Assembly (NCBI GenBank): GCA_038030265.1
Contig: CM075938.1
Coordinates: forward strand, 11,199,009 to 11,263,008
Length of the DNA: 64,000 nucleotides
Origin: Corythucha ciliata
Taxonomy: Eukaryota > Arthropoda > Insecta > Hemiptera > Tingidae
Direction of reading: 5' to 3'
The notes beneath the pieces are model-generated. The model searched no databases and had not been told where the DNA came from. It saw only the letters and a list, made by a program, of their open reading frames with translations. Below, piece after piece: positions 10,725-19,939 of this stretch. A program made the translations under genes and the position numbers. Every line of letters starts with the position of its first letter. Position 1 is the stretch's first letter.

Positions 10725-12019
10725 TAGGGTGTAACGGAAAAGTCTGGCATAAATGAAATGGGTGATTCTTGGTCACATTTGGAACTAAAATGACCCTATA
10801 CACCATGGTCTGATTACTTATGGTTTTGGAAATAATCGGGGTTTTCCTAATTTTTAATGTACCCACGGTTTTCCTTAGTAAATCGTCTGTACCTGATGAA
10901 AAAATGGTCTCATTGAAATTTAAAAGAAGCCATTGGAAAGAGCACTAAATTCTCTGTAGGATTGGATATTTTCATCTCTAAATCGATCAATATTTAAGTG
11001 CTTAAATTTGATGCTGAACAGACAACTTCTTAGATTTCCAGAAAACTCCTAGTCTTTCAGCCAGCTGTCAATTCTTTTATGGCCCTCGTAGGAAGTGTCA
11101 AAAATTATTAAAAACTTCCACTGTTTGTCAGCTTTCGAATGGCCTGCTTAGTTCTGGATTATTCTTTTTTTCTTCCGAGATAGAAGCAAAAACGCGGGAA
11201 AAAACCACCAAAAGTATCCGTTTTTAAGCATGCCTTCAGATAAGGCAATTGCTTCCGCGAGCGCGCCCTCGGCCTCTCCAGTTCATGGTGATTGTAATGC
11301 GGTTGGTGGTGGATGTGGGTGTTATTTATTTTTTATTTATTTATTTGCACAATCACATTTCTTAACAAACAAGAATTAATTATTTTATTGTTTTATTATT
11401 TCAATAATAGCGGAATCCAACCCAAGGCTCAATCCAAGCTCATGACGGGAATTTGCAACTAACTGAAGAGGCCGAGGGCGCGCTCGTGGAAGCAATTGCC
11501 TTGCCTGAAGGCGTGCATAAAAACGGATACTTTTGGGGACTTTTTTTGTGCGTTTTTGCTTCTATCTCGGGAGAAAAAAAGAATAATCCAGAACTAAGCA
11601 GGCCATTCGAAAGCTGACAAACAGTAGAAGTTTTTAATAATTTTTGACACTTCCTACGAGGGCCATAAGAGAATTGACAGCTGGCTGAAAGAATAGGAGT
11701 TTTCTGGAAATCTAAGAAGTTGGCTGTTCAGCAGCAATTTAAGCACTTAAATATTGATCGATTTAGAGATGAAAATATCCAATCCTACAGAGAATTTAGT
11801 GCTCTTTCCAATGGCTTCTTTTAAATTTCAATGAGACCATTTTTTCATCAGATGTAGACGATTTACTAAGGAAAGCCGTGGGTGCATTAAAAATTAGGAA
11901 AACCCCGATTATCTCCAAAACCATAAGTAATCAGACCATGGTGCATAGGGTCATTTTGGTTCCAAATGTGACCAAGAATCGCCCATTTCATTTATGCCAG
12001 TCTTTTCCGTTACACCCTA
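10725..12019. mobile_element. Long palindromic element (558-bp inverted arms), TA target duplication
   Basis: The left arm is 10,725-11,282 and the right arm 11,461-12,019, nearly identical by eye as inverted copies, separated by a 178-bp loop. Both ends read TAGGGTGTAACGGAAAAG outward-in, and each is flanked by TA (10,723-10,724 and 12,020-12,021), as for Tc1/mariner-like or other TA-targeting elements. No transposase ORF is present, so it is non-autonomous. The left arm abuts the non-LTR reverse transcriptase. Because the arms are far better matched than the other repeats here, this is probably one of the younger insertions. Confidence 0.8.
11283..11460. other. Loop of the palindrome
   Basis: AT-rich spacer with TTTATT repeats followed by TTTGCACA (11,320-11,350). 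The same TTTATTTGCACA occurs at the 3' end of the nearby non-LTR element (8967-8978), so the loop may hold a short retrotransposon 3' tail. Otherwise nothing recognisable. Confidence 0.35.
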
Positions 12020-12094
12020 TATACGAATAAATAAAAACTTACCTTCGTGCTCCGTATAAAATGAAATCACACGTGATTTCTCGTACAAAACAAT

Positions 12095-12422
12095 TCGCAA
12101 GGTTCGAGAGACGAGGATGACGAGAGCTCTTCGAGTCCAAAACGAAAACAAAACGACCATATCATAAACTATTTAGTCAGTATTAATTTAACACTGCGGA
12201 TGCGAAATCGCATCGAGTTCGAGACGACCAAAACGACCCGTGTGTAGACGGTTTTATAACATACGAGAAAAATCACTTCGAGTTCGAGACGAGAACGAGA
12301 CGACCCATGTGTGGAACAAATTCATTTACATTGAAAACAATGTTAAAAAGTAAATCGCGTCGAGCATTTCGACTCCGCGTCGAGTTCGAGCCGAGTACGA
12401 GACGACCCGTGTGTGGAGGCCT
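12095..12422 (-). repeat. Right end of the PIF/Harbinger element with repeated terminal sequence
   Basis: Three clear tandem copies of the terminal motif: GAGTTCGAGACGA followed shortly by CGACCCGTGTGTGGA or a variant. They lie at about 12,199-12,250, 12,270-12,315 and 12,363-12,422. A more degenerate copy lies near 12,095-12,165. Only the last copy ends in the AGGCC terminus. The left end carries one clear copy. Confidence 0.7.
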
Positions 12423-13285
12423 TAAAGGAATTAAATCATGCGGCTTTGCGCGTTTAAGTCTTCGGTACATGCCACTGGTATCAAAAAGATGGGGCAGCTT
12501 CCTCGTTGATGTGGCATAAAAGACGGTTCTGATGATTTTTCGCCAATCCTTGAATGACTTCATCGACTGTCATCACTGCCAAGTCATGATGAAGTCTATC
12601 GTTCCGAACGTACCAAGGAGCATTAACTATGGATCTTAGTACGTTGTTTTGAAAGCGTTGTATAATTTTACGATTTGATTGGGCGGTGCATCCCCACAGT
12701 TGGGCACCATAAGTCCATACTGGTCGCAGGACCTGTTTCTACAATGTTATTTTGTTTTGGATAGACAGTTTTGAGTGCCTACCCATGATCCAGTACATTT
12801 TTTTGAATTTGATGTTGAGCTCAGCTCTCTTCTTCTTCACATGCTCTTTCCAACGGAGCTTTGCATTCAGGGCCATCCCTAAGTACTTGACTTGGTTGGA
12901 ATACGGAAGCTTTTTGTTATTGAGATACGCCGGTATGTAGTTTATCGACCTATTGGTGAAATCCAAGTGTACCGATTTCGTCTCATTCATTTTGATTCTC
13001 CACCTCACTGCCATCTGTGGACGCTGGAGAGCGCTTGATTCAGTTCTCGAACTGAGCTCTGGTTGTCTTCGCCGACTGCAAGCAATGCTGTATCATCCGC
13101 AAATGTTGCAGTGATGATGTTGCTATTTTCCGGGATGTCGCCAGTGTACATTTGGTAAAGTATTGGGCCTAGTACACTACCCTGAGGGACTCCTGTTTCA
13201 ATTTATTAATCTGCTTCACCCGAAAGTATCGTTCTGAGAGATACGAATCCAGTAGCTCTACGTATCTATAGGGCAACATTTTCTT
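12423..13285 (-). pseudogene. Jockey-clade reverse transcriptase, C-terminal half, broken
   Basis: The minus strand reads, from the gap: a degraded segment (MLPYRYVELLDSYLSERYF), then GVPQGSVLGPILYQMYTGDI (near 13,190), TFADDTALLAVGED (catalytic FADD near 13,098), then RWRIKMNETKSVHLDF, VKYLGMALNAKLRWKEHVKK, LRPVWTYGAQLWG, VLRSIVNAPWYVRND, and the C-terminal RRLKRAKPHDLIPL. These match the order and spacing of Jockey-type ORF2 (RT palm and thumb, then the C-terminal domain). Frame changes occur just before GVPQG (short deletion with stops near 13,210-13,225) and near 12,520-12,560. The 5' part is lost in the scaffold gap. The PIF/Harbinger element begins right after the last conserved residues. 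Confidence 0.85.
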
Positions 13286-13785
13286 NNNNNNNNNNNNNNN
13301 NNNNNNNNNNNNNNNNNNNNNNNNNNNNNNNNNNNNNNNNNNNNNNNNNNNNNNNNNNNNNNNNNNNNNNNNNNNNNNNNNNNNNNNNNNNNNNNNNNNN
13401 NNNNNNNNNNNNNNNNNNNNNNNNNNNNNNNNNNNNNNNNNNNNNNNNNNNNNNNNNNNNNNNNNNNNNNNNNNNNNNNNNNNNNNNNNNNNNNNNNNNN
13501 NNNNNNNNNNNNNNNNNNNNNNNNNNNNNNNNNNNNNNNNNNNNNNNNNNNNNNNNNNNNNNNNNNNNNNNNNNNNNNNNNNNNNNNNNNNNNNNNNNNN
13601 NNNNNNNNNNNNNNNNNNNNNNNNNNNNNNNNNNNNNNNNNNNNNNNNNNNNNNNNNNNNNNNNNNNNNNNNNNNNNNNNNNNNNNNNNNNNNNNNNNNN
13701 NNNNNNNNNNNNNNNNNNNNNNNNNNNNNNNNNNNNNNNNNNNNNNNNNNNNNNNNNNNNNNNNNNNNNNNNNNNNNNNNNNNNN
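13286..13785. other. Scaffold gap of 500 N
   Basis: Exactly 500 N, so probably a fixed-size placeholder and not a measured length. The missing sequence should hold the 5' part of the Jockey element (rest of RT, endonuclease, ORF1). Confidence 0.95.
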
Positions 13786-14269
13786 TTTTTCCTCATTAAA
13801 TTATTCGTAAGGGAACTTAGCGACAAGATTTTATTTCTTTAAAACGTCGGGGATGATTTCGTGACTTTCGTGTGACTTGTGCAGGCCGGCACCGCGCTAA
13901 CTCTCAGCCTAGATAGGGCCTATTGTATTGTCAGTTCCAGCGGTTCAGTCACTGTATTGTTGTGTTGTCGTGGGGGGAAAGAGATGGCCAAGCGCGGATC
14001 CAGAGTCAGCTTAAGGAGGATTCAAGGAAAATATTTTCATTTTTTGTGATCTCCGTGAGTTTATTTTAGCCATATTTTCAATGTTGTCTCACGCCTCACT
14101 GGCGTAAGTTTTTTGGGAGTGCAAACTTCACCGGTTGGAAACCCTTGGAGGCGGTCTGAATTCGCGATACGAAGCACGAATAATGGTTGTGTGAGTGGGG
14201 GGTGTTTGGTGGGTATGGCGGCGGTGGGGGAGACTTTTCTGCTCTACTAAAACTGGTTTGACAGCCTTT
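13786..14269. other. No gene seen; element-end-like motif
   Basis: Unassigned sequence. At about 13,993-14,030 it has GCGCGGATCCAGAGTCAG followed by CTTAAGGAGG, a motif recurring in similar form near 39,760, 50,660 and 62,045 (see findings). Confidence 0.4.
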
Positions 14270-14440
14270 CGTTTCCTATTCTCACGCCATAAAAACGGCT
14301 AAAATGGCCATTTGGGGGCTTGCAAATAGCGAAAATGGCAATTGCAGACGCTCTGAAAATATCCAAACTGACTTCCCGCGCGCCCTAAAAATGGTTAAAC
14401 TAACGATTCGTATCCCCTGAATAGATCATGATTTCCGTCC
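14270..14440 (-). repeat. Short family B patch, minus orientation
   Basis: About five diverged B units (CCTAAAAATGGTTAAACTAA and relatives). Confidence 0.6.
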
Positions 14441-14736
14441 TGAAAATGTCTATAAACATCTGTTGGTGGAGCTACCGTCTAGAAACATGCATGGAATTGA
14501 GAATGTATCAAGACTGTTATAGGTATTTACTCCGGATACTCTGAAAGCGTTCGCGTGACCAAAAAAATCCTTGCTGCCCTCGACTATACACGTAACGACT
14601 CCAACCTGCCCCACACAGCAGCCCTAAAATTCATTTTGTATCTGTGAATGGGGACGTTAAATCAACAATTCCAGTGCTAAAAAGGGCCAACGGCCAAACT
14701 AATCTTACACGCACCACATACAAGGCCTCGACGTAG
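14441..14736. other. No gene seen
   Basis: Unassigned sequence between a family B patch and the minisatellite, with faint B-like remnants near 14,680. Confidence 0.35.
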
Positions 14737-15477
14737 CAAAGGTCCAACCACAGCCAAGGCTCAACCACAGCAAAGGTCCAAGCACAGAAAAATTTCAACT
14801 CCAACAAATGGTTCAACCACAGTTAAAGGTCCAACCACAGGATTGGTCCAACCACAGTAAAAGGTTCATCCACAGCAAAGGTCCAACCACAGCAAAGGTT
14901 AAACCAAAGCAAAGGCCCATCCACAGCAGAGGTCCAGCCACAACAAAGGTTCACCCAAAGCAAAGGTCCAACCACAGCAAAGGTTCAACCACAGAAAAGG
15001 TCCAACCACAGAAAAAGTCCAACCTTAGGAAAGGTCCAACCACAGTTAAAGGTCCAACCACAGCAAAAGTCCAACCACATCAAAGGTCCAACCACAGCAA
15101 AGGTCCAACCTCAGCAAACGCCCAACCACAGCACTGGCCGACCACAGCACAGCTCCAATACAGCAAAGGCCCAACCGCAGCAAAGGTCCAACCTCAACGC
15201 TGTACAAAGCACAGTAAAGCTTCATCCACGAAGATGGCTGAACCACGGTGAAGGCCCAGCCACAGCAAATTTCCAACCACAGCAAAGGTCCAACCACAGC
15301 AATGGCCCAAACACAGCGCTCCTACAAAGCACAGTAAAGCTTCAACTGCAAAGAAGGTTCAACCACAGGGAAGGCCCAATCTCGGCGAAGGTCCAATCAG
15401 AGCGAAGCTCTAATAACACTAACGGTCCAACTAGAACGAAACTCCAACCACATTTTGAGGTTCAGCCACCACAAAGC
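14737..15477 (+). repeat. Minisatellite, 17-bp unit
   Basis: About 43 tandem copies of a 17-bp unit, GTCCAACCACAGCAAAG, better conserved in the middle than at the edges. A longer unit is superimposed: TACAAAGCACAGTAAAGC occurs at 15,203 and 15,323, 120 bp apart (seven units). All three frames are open because the unit lacks stops and 17 is not a multiple of three, so the ORFs across it are artefacts. Confidence 0.95.
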
Positions 15478-18340
15478 ATTCAATTTTTTTCTTTTTTTTC
15501 CTTTCTTGATGTCGGAAAACCGGGACCTTCCTGGGGTCGGGCCCGATGGTTCTCTCCCCCCCCCCCATTCTCGTGAGGCCGGTCAGAGGGGTGAATTTTC
15601 ATCCGCAAAATTGTTTTCAAGAGGCTCGAAACCACCGAGGGCTGAGGCTTCCGTGTGTCGGTGAGGGGGGGATGGAGGGAAAGGCTTTCGGCATGGAGAG
15701 TGACTTCAAAGGGTTTGGGCCCTTGTCGATAGCAGGCTGGTTCGTTGTTAGGTGTGACGTCAGTCAGTGGCTCCGCGAGAGCGGTAAATCGTAAGAAGAA
15801 TACGGCAAAGATGGGAGTCACACGAATACCGTAATCAATGAATAACGGGGCGAAAGCGAATGTTCATTACACATTTTTACTGAATTACTTATAAACTAAA
15901 AACACAGCTGAAGCGATCAATGTTTTATTGAACTATATTTTTTGCAGGAAAATAGATCAAATAACTTCTTAGAAAGGAAACTGGGATTTGTAGTTTATCT
16001 GATTACATTCTGCGCGGACATAATAAATCAATTTTTCCTAGGTATACGCATTCCCTCCCCGTAACACTTTTTCTAGTAGGTAGAAGGCACTATTCTGCGA
16101 CTTCAAACCCCCCGTCCTCCCTCACTAACCTTTTTTTCATATTACCTACACGTGTGCGCCCCTCTCACCGCCTGTTTTTCAGAAGTGAGTGTGCCCACGA
16201 GAGTTAATCAGATCTGAAACAGCGTTTAGTTGTTCAAAACACGTAGCAGAGTGGGTTTTCTACACTCTTTATAACGTCCGCTCACCCCTCCCACCACCAC
16301 TCAACCACCGAACCTTCTCGCAACCACATCTTTCAACCTGTACCCACCAAATCAACTACTCCGGCCACTTTATTCCTAGCACCCCTATCCATAACAACCC
16401 CTTCCCACTCCCACCATACGGCAACACCAAACGTTTGTACTTCCAATTTTACTCGCTCGCTGTATGGAAGAGAAAATTAGAGAGAGAGAGAGTGAGAGAA
16501 GAAGAAAAAAAGTTGTTGCCATTTTCATCTGCGGTTCTCCCCTCACACAACAATGACGTGCGTGAAAATTTTTCAAATTTTGTCATCCTTCTGTTTGCAC
16601 AGTTTGGTCTGAATTGTGGACGGTGAGGCTGCGGAGGAGTAAAAAAGCATAAATCGCTCTCCCCACCCCTCACCTTGCTCTGATATTAAATTCGTCCGTT
16701 ATGCGGCGTGAATCCTATACTTTGAAAAATAGCGTGGTGGGTGGGTTGGGTTGGGAGGGGTGTGTGAGAGAAAGTGAGCTAGCAAACTGTGAAAATCATG
16801 TAACAAGTTATTACCCTTTGGAGTTGGTTTAGCGGGTGTGGTGGGCTGGGTAGGGGAAGGGTTCATAAAGCTCTTCCATTGCGTCATAAATCATAGTAAA
16901 GTTTCGTTCCTGATACAGTTGGTTGTTAGGAATGAGAGTGGGAGGGGGGGGTGTTGGCTAGTTTGAGCCCTTCGGGCTCTTGTCTTACTTTACTTTTGTA
17001 ATGAACTGGAGACCGAGCCCATTCTTTTTTCTTCTTCTTCACAATAATTTATTTTTATCGCGTTCTTCCGATGTTTTAATTTTTTTTTGTCGGAAAGCTT
17101 CTCCCTTTAAAAAGCTTATTTCACGGCTGATTTCATAGTGTCTAGCAAGATGAAGAGACATCGAGTTTAAATTATTCATTGCCGAACTAAATGGGTCCAT
17201 CTTTGGGGTACAATGGATTGCAATAATAATTCTGTCCAGTTGGTGTTTCCACCAAAGGGGTAGAGTGGGAGAATGAGTAGAAATTAATTATTATTCATCA
17301 GTGGCACGGCTTATTTCCGGGCAATTTAACAATGTCAAACCAGTTTCTTGGGAAAATATGATTAACTACAGGGAAACACGACGCGTATTATTGCTGCGAA
17401 ATACATGTTTTTCAAAATAATAATTTAGGAAGTTTTTGTTTTGCTACTCAAAACAATAGGGCCGCAGGAGAGGGGGTGACGTGGAAAGTACAAAATTTTC
17501 AGAATTATCTACTTTGCAATTTGTTTCGCAAGATTAATTAGAGCAGATTGTGCGGGGCTAAGGCAATGTTCCAACAATGGAAATACTTGAGCGTTAATTA
17601 TTTGGACGAGGATTACAAAGTTACAAAGAACCTGATATGCGTTTCCCTATAGCAACATGTACTTTTTTTAATGATAAAATTCAAGCAAAGAAATACAATG
17701 GTGGGGAGAGGGTGAGACAAATGTTTTTCACATTTTCACGCAGTCCCTGAAACAGGGAATATTTATTCATGTTGCTATCCTCCCACCCATTCTAGAAAAC
17801 CAAGTCCACCAGCCCCTTTTCTTAACCCAAAAACACCCTAACACCAAACCTCTCTCTCTCTCGTCATTTCTGTTCTCGTTTTAATGATAATTTGATAAAG
17901 AGAGCCGGAGCCAACACCAACTGCCATCAATTATTCCGCGATACCGCCTTTTCCCTAAGCAAACAGTTCTCTAACTAACTCAGTCGCCGGATAGTATAGT
18001 GGTAGTACTTGAAGAGAAAGGGCGATATTCGTCCGGTTTTCTGGTGGTGGAGAAAGGGGAAAGGGAGTTCTGGTCTAACTTCACTTTTATTGCTTAAATT
18101 ATGATTTTTGGCTTTCGTTGGAAAGGGATGGGTGAGAGGAGGCTGTAGAGAAATGCTGGCGAAAAGTGACGGGGAGGTGGATTGACTGAAAGTTTTACGC
18201 TTATTTTGTTTAACTGATGGTTGATTGCCTCACCAATCGAACAAGAACACTCCAGCGTTGACCCGCTCAAAGAAAACAGCGATTTGGCCTCCTTTTTTGT
18301 GAAGATTTTCGTTCCATTCGATTAGGAAGAATAAAACGTT
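15478..18340. other. No gene seen: skewed unique-looking DNA
   Basis: Pyrimidine-rich stretches (16,060-16,440), purine tracts, a poly-C at 15,557, poly-G near 16,943, and AT-rich spacers. Near 17,990-18,060 there is a weak tRNA-like A-box (TAGTATAGTGG), judged insufficient. Open frames have no recognisable domains. Confidence 0.45.
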
Positions 18341-18344
18341 TAGG

Positions 18345-19880
18345 TGTTCAGGTGCAGTGAAATCAAGAAAAAGAGTTATTTCGTGGCTAAAATTGACAAA
18401 AAAACAATTCGCGGCTAAAATTGAGGGCTATAAGCATTCGTACAAAACGCAAAGTCTCAGTTGAAAAGCACTCAATCACTTCTATAATTGTGGAAAAGCG
18501 CTAATGCCATAGCGAAATAGAAAAAAAACGAATTTAATTTATTTATTTAGATAGCATAGCGCTAATACACAGCAGAAATTGAGAAAACGCCAACTAACTT
18601 GAGATTACTTCCTAACAGAAATTGAGAAAAGTTGCTAATCCACGCGGAAAATATGGGGAATATATATTTTGGCCGCTTTTATTTATTTTGGCCGCTAATA
18701 CGCAGCCAAAATAAATAAAAAATTGCTAGCCTTTCAAATAGAAGTGCGAAAGAGCTTTATTCGCTGATAAAATTGAAATTAATGCTAACTCCCGCCTAAA
18801 ATATATGAAAAATTTGCTAAATCGCAGAATTTTGCGTCGAAAATTGAAAAAAAGGGCTATAATTTGTGGATAAAATTGGGAACTAGCTAATATGGAGAAA
18901 AACTGACAATTCACGGCTAAAAGGGAGAAAAAAAAATTATGATTTTTCGAATGAGTACGAAAGAGCACTCACTTGCTGATACAATTGAGATGAAAGCTAA
19001 TACGCGGCTAAAGTGGACATAAATTGGCTGAAGCGGCGATTCTACAGTCAAAAATTGAGAAAAAGCGCTCCAATTCGTGAATAAAATGGAGAAGGTTTTT
19101 TAAATTCACGAATAAAATTGAGAAAAAACACTAATCCACGCGGATAATACGGAGAACAAGTGCTAAATCACGTCCAAAATAAGGAAAAATTGCTTATTTT
19201 TCGAATGAGTGCGAAAGAATGATCGGGATAACATCTAGTTCGCATACTTGAGCTTGCATGACCCTATCTACGGACATTTAGGAGATCGCTCCCCTCCTCA
19301 CCGCACCACCCTAGCTAAAATGGATAAACATTTGCTGAAGCGATGGTTCTTGACTCAAAAATTGAGGAAAAGCGCTATAATTCAAGGACAAAATTGAAAA
19401 AAATTGCTAATTCACAGCCAAAATTAGGAAAAATGGCATATTTTTTATAATGAATGCAAAAGTTCACTCGGATAGAAATTGGCTGAAGCAGCGAATGTTG
19501 ACTCAAAAATTAAAAAAAAAAAAAAAAAAACAATATACGATTCGTGGATAGAATTGAGAAAAAGTGTTAATCTACGCTGCTAATACGGAGAAACAGCGCT
19601 AATTCACAGTCAAAATTGAAAAAGTTACAATTTTCTTTGAATGAGTGCAAAAGAGCACTCATTCGATGATAAAAACTTGAGATAAAAGTTAATTTGTGGC
19701 TAAAATGTTTGAAAATTGGCTAAATCGGCAATTATTAATTCGAAAATTGAGAAAATGCGCTACAATTCGAGGATGAAATTGATAAAATGTGTTAATTCAC
19801 GGTTAAAATTGAGAAAAACAGCTCTAATTCGTGGCTAAAACTGGGTAAAAGTGTTCATGTGCTGCAAACATTGAGTAAAC
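18345..19880 (-). repeat. Family A array, minus orientation, with 190-250-bp higher-order repeat
   Basis: Dozens of diverged units (GGCTAAAATTGAG then AAAAAGCGCTAATTC). A marker variant, GAATGAGTGCGAAAGAGCAC and relatives, recurs near 18,735, 18,948, 19,205, 19,450 and 19,640, giving a superimposed period of about 190-250 bp. Each marker is followed by the same series of modules (GATAAAATTGAGAT, GGCTGAAGCGGCGAT). A foreign patch lies at 19,215-19,310. The array meets the opposite-strand array at about 19,880-19,940. Confidence 0.85.
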
Positions 19881-19939
19881 TCCAGCCCGTGGAACACTCC
19901 AAGAGGCCCCGTCTCCTATCAATTTGTACATTGCGTTAA

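Larger units (their letters stand above)
7566..12422. mobile_element. PIF/Harbinger-type DNA transposon carrying nested insertions
   Basis: Bounded by inverted repeats of about 60 bp. The left end is AGGCCCTCCACACACGGG then TCGTCTCG; the complement of the right end is AGGCCTCCACACACGGG then TCGTCTCG. Flanking bases share TA (left GTA, right TAA), close to the TWA target of PIF/Harbinger elements. Inside lie a MADF-domain exon on the minus strand (such a DNA-binding protein often accompanies the transposase in this superfamily) and a short plus-strand ORF that could be a transposase N-terminus. No DDE catalytic region is visible, so the copy is non-autonomous. Internal insertions are a non-LTR element (8938-10,724) and a 1.3-kb palindrome (10,725-12,019). 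Confidence 0.65.

Noticed and set aside
12307..12519. Plus-strand ORF over the transposon right end
   Set aside because: Runs across the PIF/Harbinger terminal repeat into antisense Jockey sequence; no independent support.
13266..13826. Open frame across the scaffold gap
   Set aside because: Almost entirely N; only a few real codons at each edge.
14808..15251. 147-codon open frame
   Set aside because: It is the 17-bp minisatellite read through; the unit lacks stops in every frame.
16189..16626. 145-codon open frame
   Set aside because: Pyrimidine- and purine-tract driven (long charged Glu/Arg run from a GA repeat); no domain.
17985..18060. tRNA-like A-box (TAGTATAGTGG) resembling tRNA-Asp/Glu
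   Set aside because: No acceptor stem, anticodon arm or proper B box can be drawn; probably chance or a very old fragment.
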